Assembly (NCBI RefSeq): GCF_002270415.1 | Contig: NZ_NNRI01000008.1 | Coordinates: 1-64,000 of the forward strand | Reading direction: 5' to 3' | DNA: 64,000 nt | Source of the DNA: Mesorhizobium sophorae | GTDB taxonomy: Bacteria > Pseudomonadota > Alphaproteobacteria > Rhizobiales > Rhizobiaceae | Shown here: piece by piece, positions 46,801 through 53,139 of the stretch | Position numbering within the stretch: position 1 is the first letter of the stretch | Layout: each line of letters begins with the position of its first letter | The notes under the pieces: model-generated | What the model was told of the DNA's origin: nothing | Database searches by the model: none | The model's input: only the letters and a program-made list of their open reading frames with translations | Position numbers and translations under genes: made by a program

Positions 46801-47631
46801 CACCGCGCTCAACACATGGCCGCCGAGCGAGACCACCGACACACCGTCCGGCGAGGTGAAGCCGATGTTGCCCGAGGTCGTCTCCGAGGACGCGGACGCG
46901 TCCGAGCCCGCAGGCTCGCCGCCACGCGCCGGCAGGCCGGCCTCGTTGACTGTTGCCGAGCCTATGAGATCGATCGAGGGGGTGGAGTCTTCCTTTTCCG
47001 CAACGCCAATCGTCAGCTCGCGCCGGTCCAGCAACCCGAACTGCAAGTCTGTCGGGGGCAACAGGGCCGAAAGGCCGAACCCGTCACCGATGCCGCCGGG
47101 GGGGATTTCGAAATTCCCGCCTGCACTGGGTGGCGAACCGCCCGCGCCGGCCGACATGGAACCGTCGGCGCCGAAGGCAACGTCGACATGGCTTGCCTCG
47201 AGCGCGGCCAGCAACGCAACGCGCGGCACCTCGACGTCGCCAATGACGAAGGTCGGCACGTTCAAGGCGCCATCCTTGATCACGATCACCGAGCCGTCGG
47301 CCTGCTCGAGCACAAGGTTGTGGCCGTCGACCTTGATGTTGTCGATGGAAACGTTGGACGGAAGTTTCACGATGTTGCTGGCGTCAGCCACATATTCATG
47401 GGGTGCCGTCGCTGCGGGTGCGTTCGCTGTCGCCGGCGCATCCGGCTTGACAGGTGCTCCGCCACCAACATCGACCGGCACCGGTTCAGCCGCTGCCGGC
47501 GCGGGCTGCTGGGTCGAAGTTGCTTGTGCGACCAGGATCTCTCCCGGCGATGCCTGACCATTGTGTTCGCTGGACGCGGAATGCTCGTTCAAGGAACCCG
47601 AAGAACTGTCCAACTCATTATTGGTGATCAT
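37855..47631 (-). CDS. Giant LapA/BapA-type RTX adhesin
   Basis: 3258 aa from the ATG at 47631 (GGAGGGG in front; the frame opens slightly earlier). Residues 80-157 form a beta-rich plug-like module (DNIKVDGHNLVLEQADGSVI, ALNVPTFVIGDVEVP) typical of the LapA-style N-terminal retention module, followed by a Gly/Ser/Ala linker with MSAGAGG and PSAGG. Residues 215-1037 are VCBS/cadherin-like domains. Residues 1038-2567 are nine near-identical 170-aa repeats. Then come further Ig-like domains and, near the C-terminus, RTX nonapeptides (GGAGNDTLIGGAGNDVLIGG) with the type I C-terminal region ending TITLLYDDGVTQHTTTANQV. A calcium-loaded cell-surface biofilm adhesin is the expected role. The LapG-like protease is divergent, its exporter lies 1 kb beyond. 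Confidence 0.9.
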   Translation of the reverse strand: MITNNELDSSSGSLNEHSASSEHNGQASPGEILVAQATSTQQPAPAAAEPVPVDVGGGAPVKPDAPATANAPAATAPHEYVADASNIVKLPSNVSIDNIKVDGHNLVLEQADGSVIVIKDGALNVPTFVIGDVEVPRVALLAALEASHVDVAFGADGSMSAGAGGSPPSAGGNFEIPPGGIGDGFGLSALLPPTDLQFGLLDRRELTIGVAEKEDSTPSIDLIGSATVNEAGLPARGGEPAGSDASASSETTSGNIGFTSPDGVSVVSLGGHVLSAVDQTFTDATGSLTASYVFDAATGIGTIHYTYTLLDNTAGNATNVSFPVAVTDANGNPAPAGNLVINIIDDAPTAVADTDAVAAGSHAPIGGNVISGAGSDGNAAGADTKGADDAKVAGVAAGATNADLDSGITLNTPIHGAYGTLTLQADGSYTYVRDAGTPGGVHDVFTYTIKDGDGDLSHTTLTISIGNSTPTISDLTPAAGGGDVVVNENDLLANRGSGESDGSDSSKESTTQGGAFAISSPDGIASLAIDGHNFITNGVFTAGSFTTALGNTLTVTAYDAATGQVSYTYTLLDNEAHPAVQGTNSLFENFTVTLTDQDAQSVNGTLSVNIVDDVPTATTEASQNVLEGATITGTLDFVAGADGATVTHIGATALVFGGDGYSQAIDIGDGFIKVKADGSYSFTANSPVIGAGAASATYTVTDGDGDKATAGISFAVTDANHPTTGTAAATVDDDGLAGGNAASTAGDIDANAGEVPLSASEATYNGTLGGSVGGDGAGSNGFSFATLDGTNGTVGQENVTYSWNAASDTLTATGPRGDLFTVHVTDPATGAYTVTLLDNVLQAQGPNDENNATVNLGYVITDADGSTAPGTLTITFNDDAPTVALADVKLPSLSVDETDLTTNDTQSFASAFTSNHGADGAGTITYALGFNAGATGLVDTASGQAVVLSLEAGQVVGRAGVGGVIVFTVSTDASGNVTLDQQRAVVHPTTDPNEPVSLNADNLVTLTATVTDADGDHQSATLNIGNNLTFLDDGPSITSAVVGSSVTLDETNNGPTTDGVLTPALMTATSAAAIVTVTSNYGADGAGTTTYALSVTQANSGLATAQGDHAITLVQVGNTIEGQYNDGATHTAFTVSIGSDGKLTVVQNVALEHLVDGSTAAAYNDALTLAGKIGVTATVTDADGDTASTGVINVGGAVTFLDDGPSITSAVVGSSVTLDETNNGATTDGVLTPALMTATSAAAIVTVTSNYGADGAGTTTYALSVTQANSGLATAQGDHAITLVQVGNTIEGQYNDGATHTAFTVSIGSDGKLTVVQNVALEHLVDGSTAAAYNDALTLAGKIGVTATVTDADGDTASTGVINVGGAVTFLDDGPSITSAVVGSSVTLDETNNGPTTDGVLNPALMTATSAAAIVTVTSNYGADGAGTTTYALSVTQANSGLATAQGDHAITLVQVGNTIEGQYNDGATHTAFTVSIGSDGKLTVVQNVALEHLVDGSTAAAYNDALTLAGKIGVTATVTDADGDTASTGVINVGGAVTFLDDGPSITSAVVGSSVTLDETNNGATTDGVLNPALMTATSAAAIVTVTSNYGADGAGTTTYALSVTQANSGLATAQGDHAITLVQVGNTIEGQYNDGATHTAFTVSIGSDGKLTVVQNVALEHLVDGSTAAAYNDALTLAGKIGVTATVTDADGDTASTGVINVGGAVTFLDDGPSITSAVVGSSVTLDETNNGATTDGVLTPALMTATSAAAIVTVTSNYGADGAGTTTYALSVTQANSGLATAQGDHAITLVQVGNTIEGQYNDGATHTAFTVSIGSDGKLTVVQNVALEHLVDGSTAAAYNDALTLAGKIGVTATVTDADGDTASTGVINVGGAVTFLDDGPSITSAVVGSSVTLDETNNGATTDGVLNPALMTATSAAAIVTVTSNYGADGAGTTTYALSVTQANSGLATAQGDHAITLVQVGNTIEGQYNDGATHTAFTVSIGSDGKLTVVQNVALEHLVDGSTAAAYNDALTLAGKIGVTATVTDADGDTASTGVINVGGAVTFLDDGPSITSAVVGSSVTLDETNNGATTDGVLNPALMTATSAAAIVTVTSNYGADGAGTTTYALSVTQANSGLATAQGDHAITLVQVGNTIEGQYNDGATHTAFTVSIGSDGKLTVVQNVALEHLVDGSTAAAYNDALTLAGKIGVTATVTDADGDTASTGVINVGGAVTFLDDGPSITSAVVGSSVTLDETNNGPTTDGVLNPALMTATSAAAIVTVTSNYGADGAGTTTYALSVTQANSGLATAQGDHAITLVQVGNTIEGQYNDGATHTAFTVSIGSDGKLTVVQNVALEHLVDGSTAAAYNDALTLAGKIGVTATVTDADGDTASTGVINVGGAVTFLDDGPSITSAVVGSSVTLDETNNGATTDGVLNPALMTATSAAAIVTVTSNYGADGAGTTTYALSVTQANSGLATAQGDHAITLVQVGNTIEGQYNDGATHTAFTVSIGSDGKLTVVQNVALEHLVDGSTAAAYNDALTLAGKIGVTATVTDADGDTASTGVINVGGAVTFLDDGPSITITGVAPALNVDESYLTAATNGIAGSGVGPAGSATDTQNFAGVFTAVQGADGATTSYGLSISAPGVTTNLIDSATNTAVVLTQSGNTVSGYVSGHSGDVAYLVFTLSTDAVTGAVTLTQDRAVHQNTVDNPTDSSEGINLTSGLVTLTATVTDSDGDTASQSIDLGSKASFHDDGPSLGSFASGTIPNEVGSVAGLFSLVPGADGIDHFNITGPAIAGIVYSTTIAADGATTLHANAGATEVFDLTVRPDGTYQFDLLKPDAGTTITYSLQNLPAGGPNWRETTDGHIEFSSPGGINSNNNGFGVSNTFVGGNESFTMEFHTSGTGVGVDNPASTSAELNDSVSLVVNSLNGAGGTFHWVATNTLTNVSTSGDISITATGTFVIDPSISFNQLQVSAVNVSGQGAQFSNISLTHNVLPQDQNLAFTVSAADKDGDTTGTQSLAIHVVAGDGSNNFALTGTAGNDVIAGSTHTDTISGGAGTDIVDYTGSLAAISIHLADDGHAAGAPVTFTNPGLGTIGGGDATGDTLTGIEGLIGGSGDDYLFGNLAANYLSGGGGNDTLNGGAGNDTLIGGAGNDVLIGGAGQDTMTGGAGADTFKLDGLDIKDLITDYNGGQGDKIDLTALFDSTPANVGNFVNYDAGTGTLSVDTSGSGNPANFVEVAQLTNHPVASTITLLYDDGVTQHTTTANQV
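39931..44520 (-). repeat. Nine tandem 510-bp repeats inside the adhesin gene
   Basis: On the plus strand units begin GATCGACGGGCCGTC at 39931, 40441, 40951, 41461, 41971, 42481, 42991, 43501 and 44011, exactly 510 bp (170 codons) each. Copies differ at only about seven diagnostic sites; variants are shuffled among copies (see findings). The coding unit contains VGSSVTLDETNNG, VTVTSNYGADGAGTTTYALS and VTATVTDADGDTAST. Confidence 0.98.
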
Positions 47632-47955
47632 TGCTGAAACCCCTCCGACATTTCCCGGCAAGAGACATTGGCCACTTCTGCTTTGCAACAACCCCGCAAT
47701 CTATTTCATATACTCCGCTATGCTTGCCCCAGCATTTTTTGCACGTTGGTAAACCTCGAACATATAACCTGATATATGTCGGCTTCTGCGTAGCGCGCTC
47801 GGTGGAGGTTCGCCGCGGTCTCTTGGTAAATAGGAGTATAAAATCGAATAAAATTTTAGATAAAATAGACAAAGCCACTTGCCGTAAAGTTATCCACCTT
47901 CCTTTCCAATAATTTGAGACAAGATTGGTAGCGTCCACAGTCAAAGGTGGGCGCT
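47632..47955. promoter_or_regulatory. AT-rich divergent promoter region of adhesin and LapG-like genes
   Basis: 324 bp without a gene, far richer in A and T than its surroundings, between two genes read in opposite directions. It contains ACATATAACCTGATATATGT at 47760-47779, an inverted repeat with seven-base arms (ACATATA/TATATGT) and a six-base centre, 129 bp before the adhesin start. Stretches such as AAAATTTTAGATAAAATAGAC near 47850 could be promoter or bending sequence. A single regulator bound here could act on both adhesin and protease. Confidence 0.55.
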
Positions 47956-48900
47956 ATGAAAAAAGAAAAATCAGTCCTGGGAAAAACCGGGCTCAAGGTG
48001 CTCCTGCTGGCAATCGGCCTTGTCGGCCTGGCAGGACCTTCATTCGCAAGTGCCGTTTCCGGGGAGGCTGCCGCTACCGGCACGCCTCTGGAAAGGGTCC
48101 TGACGCCGCCCTGCCTCGGCGGTGTTTCGCTGGCGAGGCCGCAGCCCTGGCAGCCTGTGGCTCCCTACCGGATCAGCATGGTTTTTGGCAGCTACGGCCC
48201 GGCATTTGCTGATCGCGGGGATGGTTCGTCGACGGCGCGAGCTGATCCCGGGATAGATCCGGTGCAGACGGCATCGATTATTCCCGGTGTATTCGGATCG
48301 GTCGCCTTGTCCATGCGCAATTTTCCGGTGTCGGCTCGTTGGGCGCCCGTCTACCAGGCAATCATCAGCTGCTCGGCAGGCAGCGCCTGCGAGCGCAAGA
48401 GTGCGGCTTTTGCCAGCATGGTCTCCGCCGCCCAGGGCAAGGGGTTCAGCGAGAAGCTATCCTTCGTCAACAGCAGCGTAAATCGCCTGATCGCCTACCG
48501 GAAAGACAGCGTTGTCTACGGCAAACTCGACTATTGGGCAAAGCCATCGGAAATTCTCGAACGGCGAGCCGGCGACTGCGAGGATTTTGCCATCCTCAAG
48601 ATGACGGCTCTGCTTAGGGCCGGCATTCCAACGCAAAGCATGGCGCTCGTTGTTCTCCAGGACCGCAAGCGAGGCTTCTTTCACGCGGTGCTGTCGGTGA
48701 GCACTGGCAGCGGCACCTTCATTCTCGACAGCCTCAGCAACACCGTCGTGCGCGACAGCGATCTTCCCGACTACGTTCCGCTCTATTCGTTCAGCACGGA
48801 CCGGGCCTGGATCCACGGCTCGAAACCGGGCGCAGCCCAGATGGCTGAGATCAAAGGCGGCTTCGCGACCGTTGCGCCGGGCGAAGGCGTTCAGCGATAG
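47956..48900 (+). CDS. LapG-like periplasmic transglutaminase-like cysteine protease
   Basis: 314 aa from the ATG at 47956 (AGGTGG in front). A signal peptide covers residues 1-33. The catalytic triad of bacterial transglutaminase-like cysteine proteinases (BTLCP, DUF920) is visible: Cys208 in RAGDCEDFAILKM, His243 in GFFHAVLSV and Asp258 in FILDSLSN. In Pseudomonas, LapG of this family cuts the N-terminal retention module of the adhesin LapA and releases it from the surface when c-di-GMP falls. It is divergent from the giant adhesin, which has such a module, so the adhesin is the expected substrate. Unlike LapG of Pseudomonas (about 230 aa) it has about 80 extra N-terminal residues after the signal. 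Confidence 0.82.
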   Translation: MKKEKSVLGKTGLKVLLLAIGLVGLAGPSFASAVSGEAAATGTPLERVLTPPCLGGVSLARPQPWQPVAPYRISMVFGSYGPAFADRGDGSSTARADPGIDPVQTASIIPGVFGSVALSMRNFPVSARWAPVYQAIISCSAGSACERKSAAFASMVSAAQGKGFSEKLSFVNSSVNRLIAYRKDSVVYGKLDYWAKPSEILERRAGDCEDFAILKMTALLRAGIPTQSMALVVLQDRKRGFFHAVLSVSTGSGTFILDSLSNTVVRDSDLPDYVPLYSFSTDRAWIHGSKPGAAQMAEIKGGFATVAPGEGVQR

Positions 48901-48969
48901 ATTTTCCGGCAAGATCACATGTCGCCAAAAGTGATTTTGGGACAATGTTTTGCATGAAAACCAGAGCGT

Positions 48970-49007
48970 GAGCGCATCGGCTGAATCGGGTCAACGTGAC
49001 GCGCCTC
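48970..49007. repeat. Imperfect intergenic palindrome, rhizobial-repeat-like
   Basis: GAGCGCATCGGC and, on the other side, GTGACGCGCCTC form an imperfect inverted repeat separated by a dozen bases. The look (GAGCGC..TC..GA..GCGC) recalls short palindromic intergenic repeats of Mesorhizobium and Sinorhizobium. It lies between convergent genes. Assignment is from memory and uncertain. Confidence 0.3.
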
Positions 49008-49647
49008 AGCCGCCGAAGACGAACGCCATCAGCAATTCCGGCTCGACCACCGGGGCTCGCACAACATTCAATTGACCCCGGTATCGACGTTCACCGGCGC
49101 CGATGACAAAGCCCGTAGCCACCGGCGCTTGGCCATTGGCGTCGAGCCGCGCGAAAATGTCGGCTACATTGAGGTCCAGCGCCAGCTTGAGGTCATGGCG
49201 CGCATCGTCGTTTGGAGCTATCGGCAATTGACGCTTGACCAGTTGCTGGAACGGCGCGTTGAACGTCAGGATCTTCTTCGACGATGCCAAGGCAAAGGCC
49301 GGCGACGGGCAGGCGACCACTATGGCGTTGATGGTGTTGATCGACGCAAGCCTTCGCAAGGTCAGGTTTTCTTCCCCCAATCCACGCATGCAGGCCACCC
49401 TGATCGCAGATGTCAGGTTACCTGTTTGTGCCTGACTGTCGGCGATCTCATCGATGAGCATCCCGATCGTGCACTTCCTGCTTTCGGCCATCTGCTTCAG
49501 CGTGACCCAGAAAGCCCGCTCCAAACGGATGCCGCGTCGTACGCCGCCGCGTGCCACAACCCGAAATTCCAGCCCAAAATCCTCAGCCGTGACAGGATGC
49601 AGCAGCCGCTCGCGATCGGGAAGAGGAGAGCTGGCGCTACCGCTCAC
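49006..49647 (-). CDS. Ribbon-helix-helix (RHH_4-like) regulator with C-terminal sensor-like region
   Basis: 213 aa from the GTG at 49647, which lies inside the end of the HlyD gene (11-bp overlap) behind GGAGG. Residues 25-90 match the RHH_4 pattern: RGGVRRGIRLERAFWVTLKQ, MAESRKCTIGMLIDEIADS and LTSAIRVACMRGL, a ribbon-helix-helix DNA-binding fold. Residues 95-213 form an alpha/beta region (INTINAIVVACPSPAFALAS, FQQLVKRQLPIAP) that looks like a PAS-type fold, judged by eye. As last gene of the exporter operon it may control the operon or the adhesin genes in response to a bound signal. Which promoter it binds is unknown. Confidence 0.65.
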   Translation of the reverse strand: MSGSASSPLPDRERLLHPVTAEDFGLEFRVVARGGVRRGIRLERAFWVTLKQMAESRKCTIGMLIDEIADSQAQTGNLTSAIRVACMRGLGEENLTLRRLASINTINAIVVACPSPAFALASSKKILTFNAPFQQLVKRQLPIAPNDDARHDLKLALDLNVADIFARLDANGQAPVATGFVIGAGERRYRGQLNVVRAPVVEPELLMAFVFGG

Positions 49648-50926
49648 TCATCGCCTCCTGACGTGCCTTGTTGATCGGCTTCAAGAGGTAGTTCAGGATC
49701 GTCTTGCGCCCTGTCTTGATGTCGACGGAACAGATCATGCCCGGGATGATCGAATAGGCCTTGCCGTCTCTTTCGAGCGTCGATTTGTCCGTCGACACGC
49801 GCACTTGGTAATAGGGTTCGCCTGTCTTCTGGTCGACCAGGCTGTCGGCTGTGATATTGGAGACCTTACCCTCGATGCCCCCGAAGATCGAGAAATCGTA
49901 GGCGGTGACTTTGATAAGCGCGTCCTGGTCCGGCCGGATGAAGGCAACATCTCGCGGTGAAACCCGGGCCTCGACCAGAAGGGTCTCGGAGGTCGGGACG
50001 ATGCCGGCCACGACCGCGCCAGGCTGGACGAAGGCGCCGACCGTGTTCAGCTCCAGCGTGTTGACAATCCCATCCACCGGAGACCGGATATCCGTGCGCG
50101 CGACCTTGTCGGTGGCGCCACGTATGGTCTCATCCACCACCGAGAGATCGGCCAGCGCCTCCGTCAGGTCGCTCAGGGCTTCCTGCTGCAACTGCAGACC
50201 TAGCTCGTCGACCTGAAGCTGGGCTTCCGTGATAGCCCCCTTGGTTTTCTTGATGGTTTCACCGGCGAGGTTCAACTGCCCTTGCAGTTCGGTATGCTCG
50301 CGCTCGACGCGGATCTGCTCGGTCCTCGCCATCAGCCCCTTTTTGACCATGGAATCGACCAGCTCCTTTTCCTGGTCGCTAACGGCCAGATTCTTGGTGA
50401 GACGATCTAGATTGGCAGAGGCTTCGTCCAATTCATTCTGGCGCTGATCGAGGCGCGACTTGAGAACCGACAGCTTGACTTCGAAGTTTTCGCGACGCGC
50501 AACCAGCAGCTTCTGCTCGTTTTCGCAGATTTCCGGCGCTGCCTTCTGGATCTCGGGCGGACAGGGAAATGCGCCTTCGAGATTGCCGCTCTGCTCGAAC
50601 TGGAGCCGCGCAATGCGCGCCTGCAGGGCTCGCGCCTTGGCCTGCTGCTCGCCAAGGCTGGACGTGTTGAGCGTGTTGTCGAGGCGGATGATGAGATCAT
50701 TCTTCTTCACGACCTGGCCAATCGTCACTGCGATTTCCTGGACGACACCGGCTTCACTCGCCTGAATGATCTGGGTCTTGGAAGCGGGTATCACCTTGCC
50801 GTCTCCCCGCGCGATCTCATCGACTTCGGCAAAGGCTGCCCAGGCGACAAATACAACGAAAAGCGCTCCTATGATGAATATGGACGCCGACGCAAAGAGC
50901 GGCGGCCGATCTTCCCTGGCAAGCAT
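49637..50926 (-). CDS. Type I secretion membrane fusion protein (LapC/HlyD family)
   Basis: 429 aa; GTAGGAA precedes the ATG. One N-terminal membrane helix (11-33, LFASASIFIIGALFVVFVAW), then IARGDGKVIPASKTQIIQAS and GVVQEIAVTIGQVVKKNDLI as lipoyl half, a coiled coil (about 95-275), then VDGIVNTLELNTVGAFVQPG and the C-terminal VSTDKSTLERDGKAYSIIPG, as in HlyD/LapC. It links the C39-like ABC pump to the TolC-like channel and should export the giant adhesin. It lies 41 bp behind the ABC gene. Its sequence differs clearly from the PrtE-type adaptor at 32245-33594, so the two systems are distinct. Confidence 0.88.
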   Translation of the reverse strand: MLAREDRPPLFASASIFIIGALFVVFVAWAAFAEVDEIARGDGKVIPASKTQIIQASEAGVVQEIAVTIGQVVKKNDLIIRLDNTLNTSSLGEQQAKARALQARIARLQFEQSGNLEGAFPCPPEIQKAAPEICENEQKLLVARRENFEVKLSVLKSRLDQRQNELDEASANLDRLTKNLAVSDQEKELVDSMVKKGLMARTEQIRVEREHTELQGQLNLAGETIKKTKGAITEAQLQVDELGLQLQQEALSDLTEALADLSVVDETIRGATDKVARTDIRSPVDGIVNTLELNTVGAFVQPGAVVAGIVPTSETLLVEARVSPRDVAFIRPDQDALIKVTAYDFSIFGGIEGKVSNITADSLVDQKTGEPYYQVRVSTDKSTLERDGKAYSIIPGMICSVDIKTGRKTILNYLLKPINKARQEAMSER

Positions 50927-50967
50927 TTCCTACGCCCCAACGCATTGGATGCATTCAATTTGTTCGA

Positions 50968-53100
50968 TCAGGCGCTTGTTTTCTGCAACGCCTGTATAAC
51001 CTGGTCCTTCGGTCCGTCAGCAACGATCTTGCCCTGCTCGATAACGATCAGGCGATCGGCCAGTTCAAGCATGCTGAAGCGATGTGTGGACACGATCAGC
51101 GTGGTGTCGCGGTCAAAGGCGACCTTGAGCTGCTTTATCAACTGGCGTTCAGATGCGAGATCCATCGAGCCCGATGGTTCATCCAGAAAGACGATTTTCG
51201 GCTTGGTCAGCAGCAGGCGTGCGATCGCCACTGTCTGCCTCTGGCCGCCTGAAAGATTGGTGCCACGCTCGCCGACATTCATGTCGTAGCCACGCGGATG
51301 GCGTGAGACGAAATCGTCGACGCCAGCCGCCTTTGCCGCGTCGATGATCTGCTCATCGGTAGCCTCCGGGCAAGCCATCAGGAGATTTTCCTTGATGGTG
51401 CCCGAGAACAGATCGCCAGCCTGCGCAACGATGCCGACAGCGGCCCGAACTTCTGACGGGTGATACTGGCGAATATCGATCCCATCCAGCAGCAGCTCAC
51501 CCGAGGTTGGCAGGAACAGCCTGCCGACCAGACGACCCATCGTCGTCTTTCCCGATCCTATGCGACCGATGATGCCGATGCGTTCTCCCGGCTTCACCGT
51601 GAAATTCAGACCGGTCAAAACCTCGTTTTCCGCGCCGGGATAGACAAACCCGACATTCCTGAACGCCATCGCCCCGTTGCGAATGGGTCGATTGACGAAA
51701 CCCACCGTGTCCGGCCGGTCCTCCGGTTGCTCCATGATGGAGTTCACCATCCTCAACGAGAGCATGGCTTGGCGAAACCGTGACAGCGTGATGGCGATCT
51801 GGCCGAGCGGAGCCACCGCCCTGCTCGCCAGCATGACCGTTCCTATGATTGCTCCTGTCGAAACATGCCCTTCCGAGAAGGCGTAAGCGCCGGCCACCAC
51901 AAGAGCGACGGTCACCAGCTGTTGTATCGACTGGGTTATGTTGCCTGCGGCCGCCGACAGCTGCTTGATCTTCTCGGACGTGTTGGCGGCGTTCTTGGAG
52001 TGCTCTCCCCATTTTCGCAGCAGATACGCCTCGGCGCGCAGCGACTTGATCGTCTCCAGCGTCGAGATGGATTCGACCAGCAGGGCCTGGCGTTGCGAAG
52101 CTTCGTTCATCGAGGCGGCGACGCGCTTGCCTATGCGGCGCTGGGTAATCAAGCCGACGATGACGGACATCACAAAGGCCAGCGCCGGTATGATCACCAG
52201 CCAGCCGCCTATCGCATAGATGACGAGAAGAAAGACGAAGACGAATGCCGTGTCGATGAACACGCTGATGGTGTTCGAGGTGAAGAACTCTCTGACGAAC
52301 TCATATTGCGTGACCCGGTTTGCGTATTCTCCGGTCGAGTCGGGACGCGCCGACAGTGACGAGTTCAGCACTTTTTCGAACAGAAGATACGATATCCGAA
52401 GATCCGCCTTGCGCCCGGCATAGTCGATGAGGGAAGCCCTGGCCGTCTTCAAAAGCAGATCGAACAGGATGACGGCGCCGATGCCGATGGCCAGGACCCA
52501 CAGTGTGGATATTGCCTTGTTCGGCAGGATCCTGTCGTAGACGTTCATCGTGAAGATGGGTGAGGCGATGGCCAGAACATTGATGAATATCGCTGCAAGG
52601 ACGACTTTCGAATAGGTGCGCCAGAAGGCGCCCATCGTCCCCGTCAGCCAATGGCGCCTTTCGATCTTCTGTGCCGAGCCAACCTTCATCGCCTCGGTGG
52701 CATTGGCATAGGTGATCGAGAAGGACGCGCCGCCGCTGATATAGCTGGCAGCCAGATCGGATCTGCTGATCGTGGTGCGGCCGTTCTCCTGGGGCGCGGT
52801 CAGGTATTCGCCCGCCTCGATCTCCGCGAGCAGGGCGACAGGCAACTGGCTGGCGCGAAACAGGATGGCGGGCAGATCGACGCGCCCGCGCAGGAAATCG
52901 CGATGACTGACATCCTTGACCTCGAGGCCGATGCGCTCGGCAAGGTGCCGAATATCCTCTATCTCAATTCTCGTCTCTGAAATCGGCACCCCGGCAAACA
53001 GCACTGTCTCAGCGCTCGGCCGGCCGAGATAGCCGGCAACCGCTGAAAAGCAGGCTTTGAATGCCTCCTTGGGGGAGAGGATGTTGGGTTGCTGGTTCAC
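50968..53100 (-). CDS. Type I secretion ABC transporter with C39-like N-terminal domain (LapB type)
   Basis: 710 aa. Residues 1-135 are a C39-like domain without the catalytic Cys-His pair of a true peptidase (KACFSAVAGYLGRPS and no H-W-V-V strand), as in LapB and HlyB, where it binds substrate. Residues 150-440 hold the exporter membrane domain and 470-705 the ATPase: Walker A GRIGSGKTT, signature LSGGQRQTVAIARLLL, Walker B IVFLDEPSGSMD and the switch His of VSTHRFS. Start is a GTG with weak ribosome site, 39 bp behind the TolC-like gene. It should pump the giant adhesin. The absence of the protease residues means no leader cleavage, consistent with an N-terminal retention module kept in place. 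Confidence 0.88.
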   Translation of the reverse strand: MNQQPNILSPKEAFKACFSAVAGYLGRPSAETVLFAGVPISETRIEIEDIRHLAERIGLEVKDVSHRDFLRGRVDLPAILFRASQLPVALLAEIEAGEYLTAPQENGRTTISRSDLAASYISGGASFSITYANATEAMKVGSAQKIERRHWLTGTMGAFWRTYSKVVLAAIFINVLAIASPIFTMNVYDRILPNKAISTLWVLAIGIGAVILFDLLLKTARASLIDYAGRKADLRISYLLFEKVLNSSLSARPDSTGEYANRVTQYEFVREFFTSNTISVFIDTAFVFVFLLVIYAIGGWLVIIPALAFVMSVIVGLITQRRIGKRVAASMNEASQRQALLVESISTLETIKSLRAEAYLLRKWGEHSKNAANTSEKIKQLSAAAGNITQSIQQLVTVALVVAGAYAFSEGHVSTGAIIGTVMLASRAVAPLGQIAITLSRFRQAMLSLRMVNSIMEQPEDRPDTVGFVNRPIRNGAMAFRNVGFVYPGAENEVLTGLNFTVKPGERIGIIGRIGSGKTTMGRLVGRLFLPTSGELLLDGIDIRQYHPSEVRAAVGIVAQAGDLFSGTIKENLLMACPEATDEQIIDAAKAAGVDDFVSRHPRGYDMNVGERGTNLSGGQRQTVAIARLLLTKPKIVFLDEPSGSMDLASERQLIKQLKVAFDRDTTLIVSTHRFSMLELADRLIVIEQGKIVADGPKDQVIQALQKTSA

Positions 53101-53139
53101 GATATGCCCGTAAGGACCCTCGCTGGACCTTGCACCGTC

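Noticed and set aside
45688..47637. A 649-codon plus-strand frame over the adhesin N-terminus
   Set aside because: Arg-rich composition and no homology features; the minus-strand frame carries the VCBS-like domains and retention module.
47618..47944. 108-codon minus-strand frame in the AT-rich adhesin/LapG intergenic region
   Set aside because: It runs into the adhesin start in another frame and has no recognisable content; the region is better seen as a promoter.
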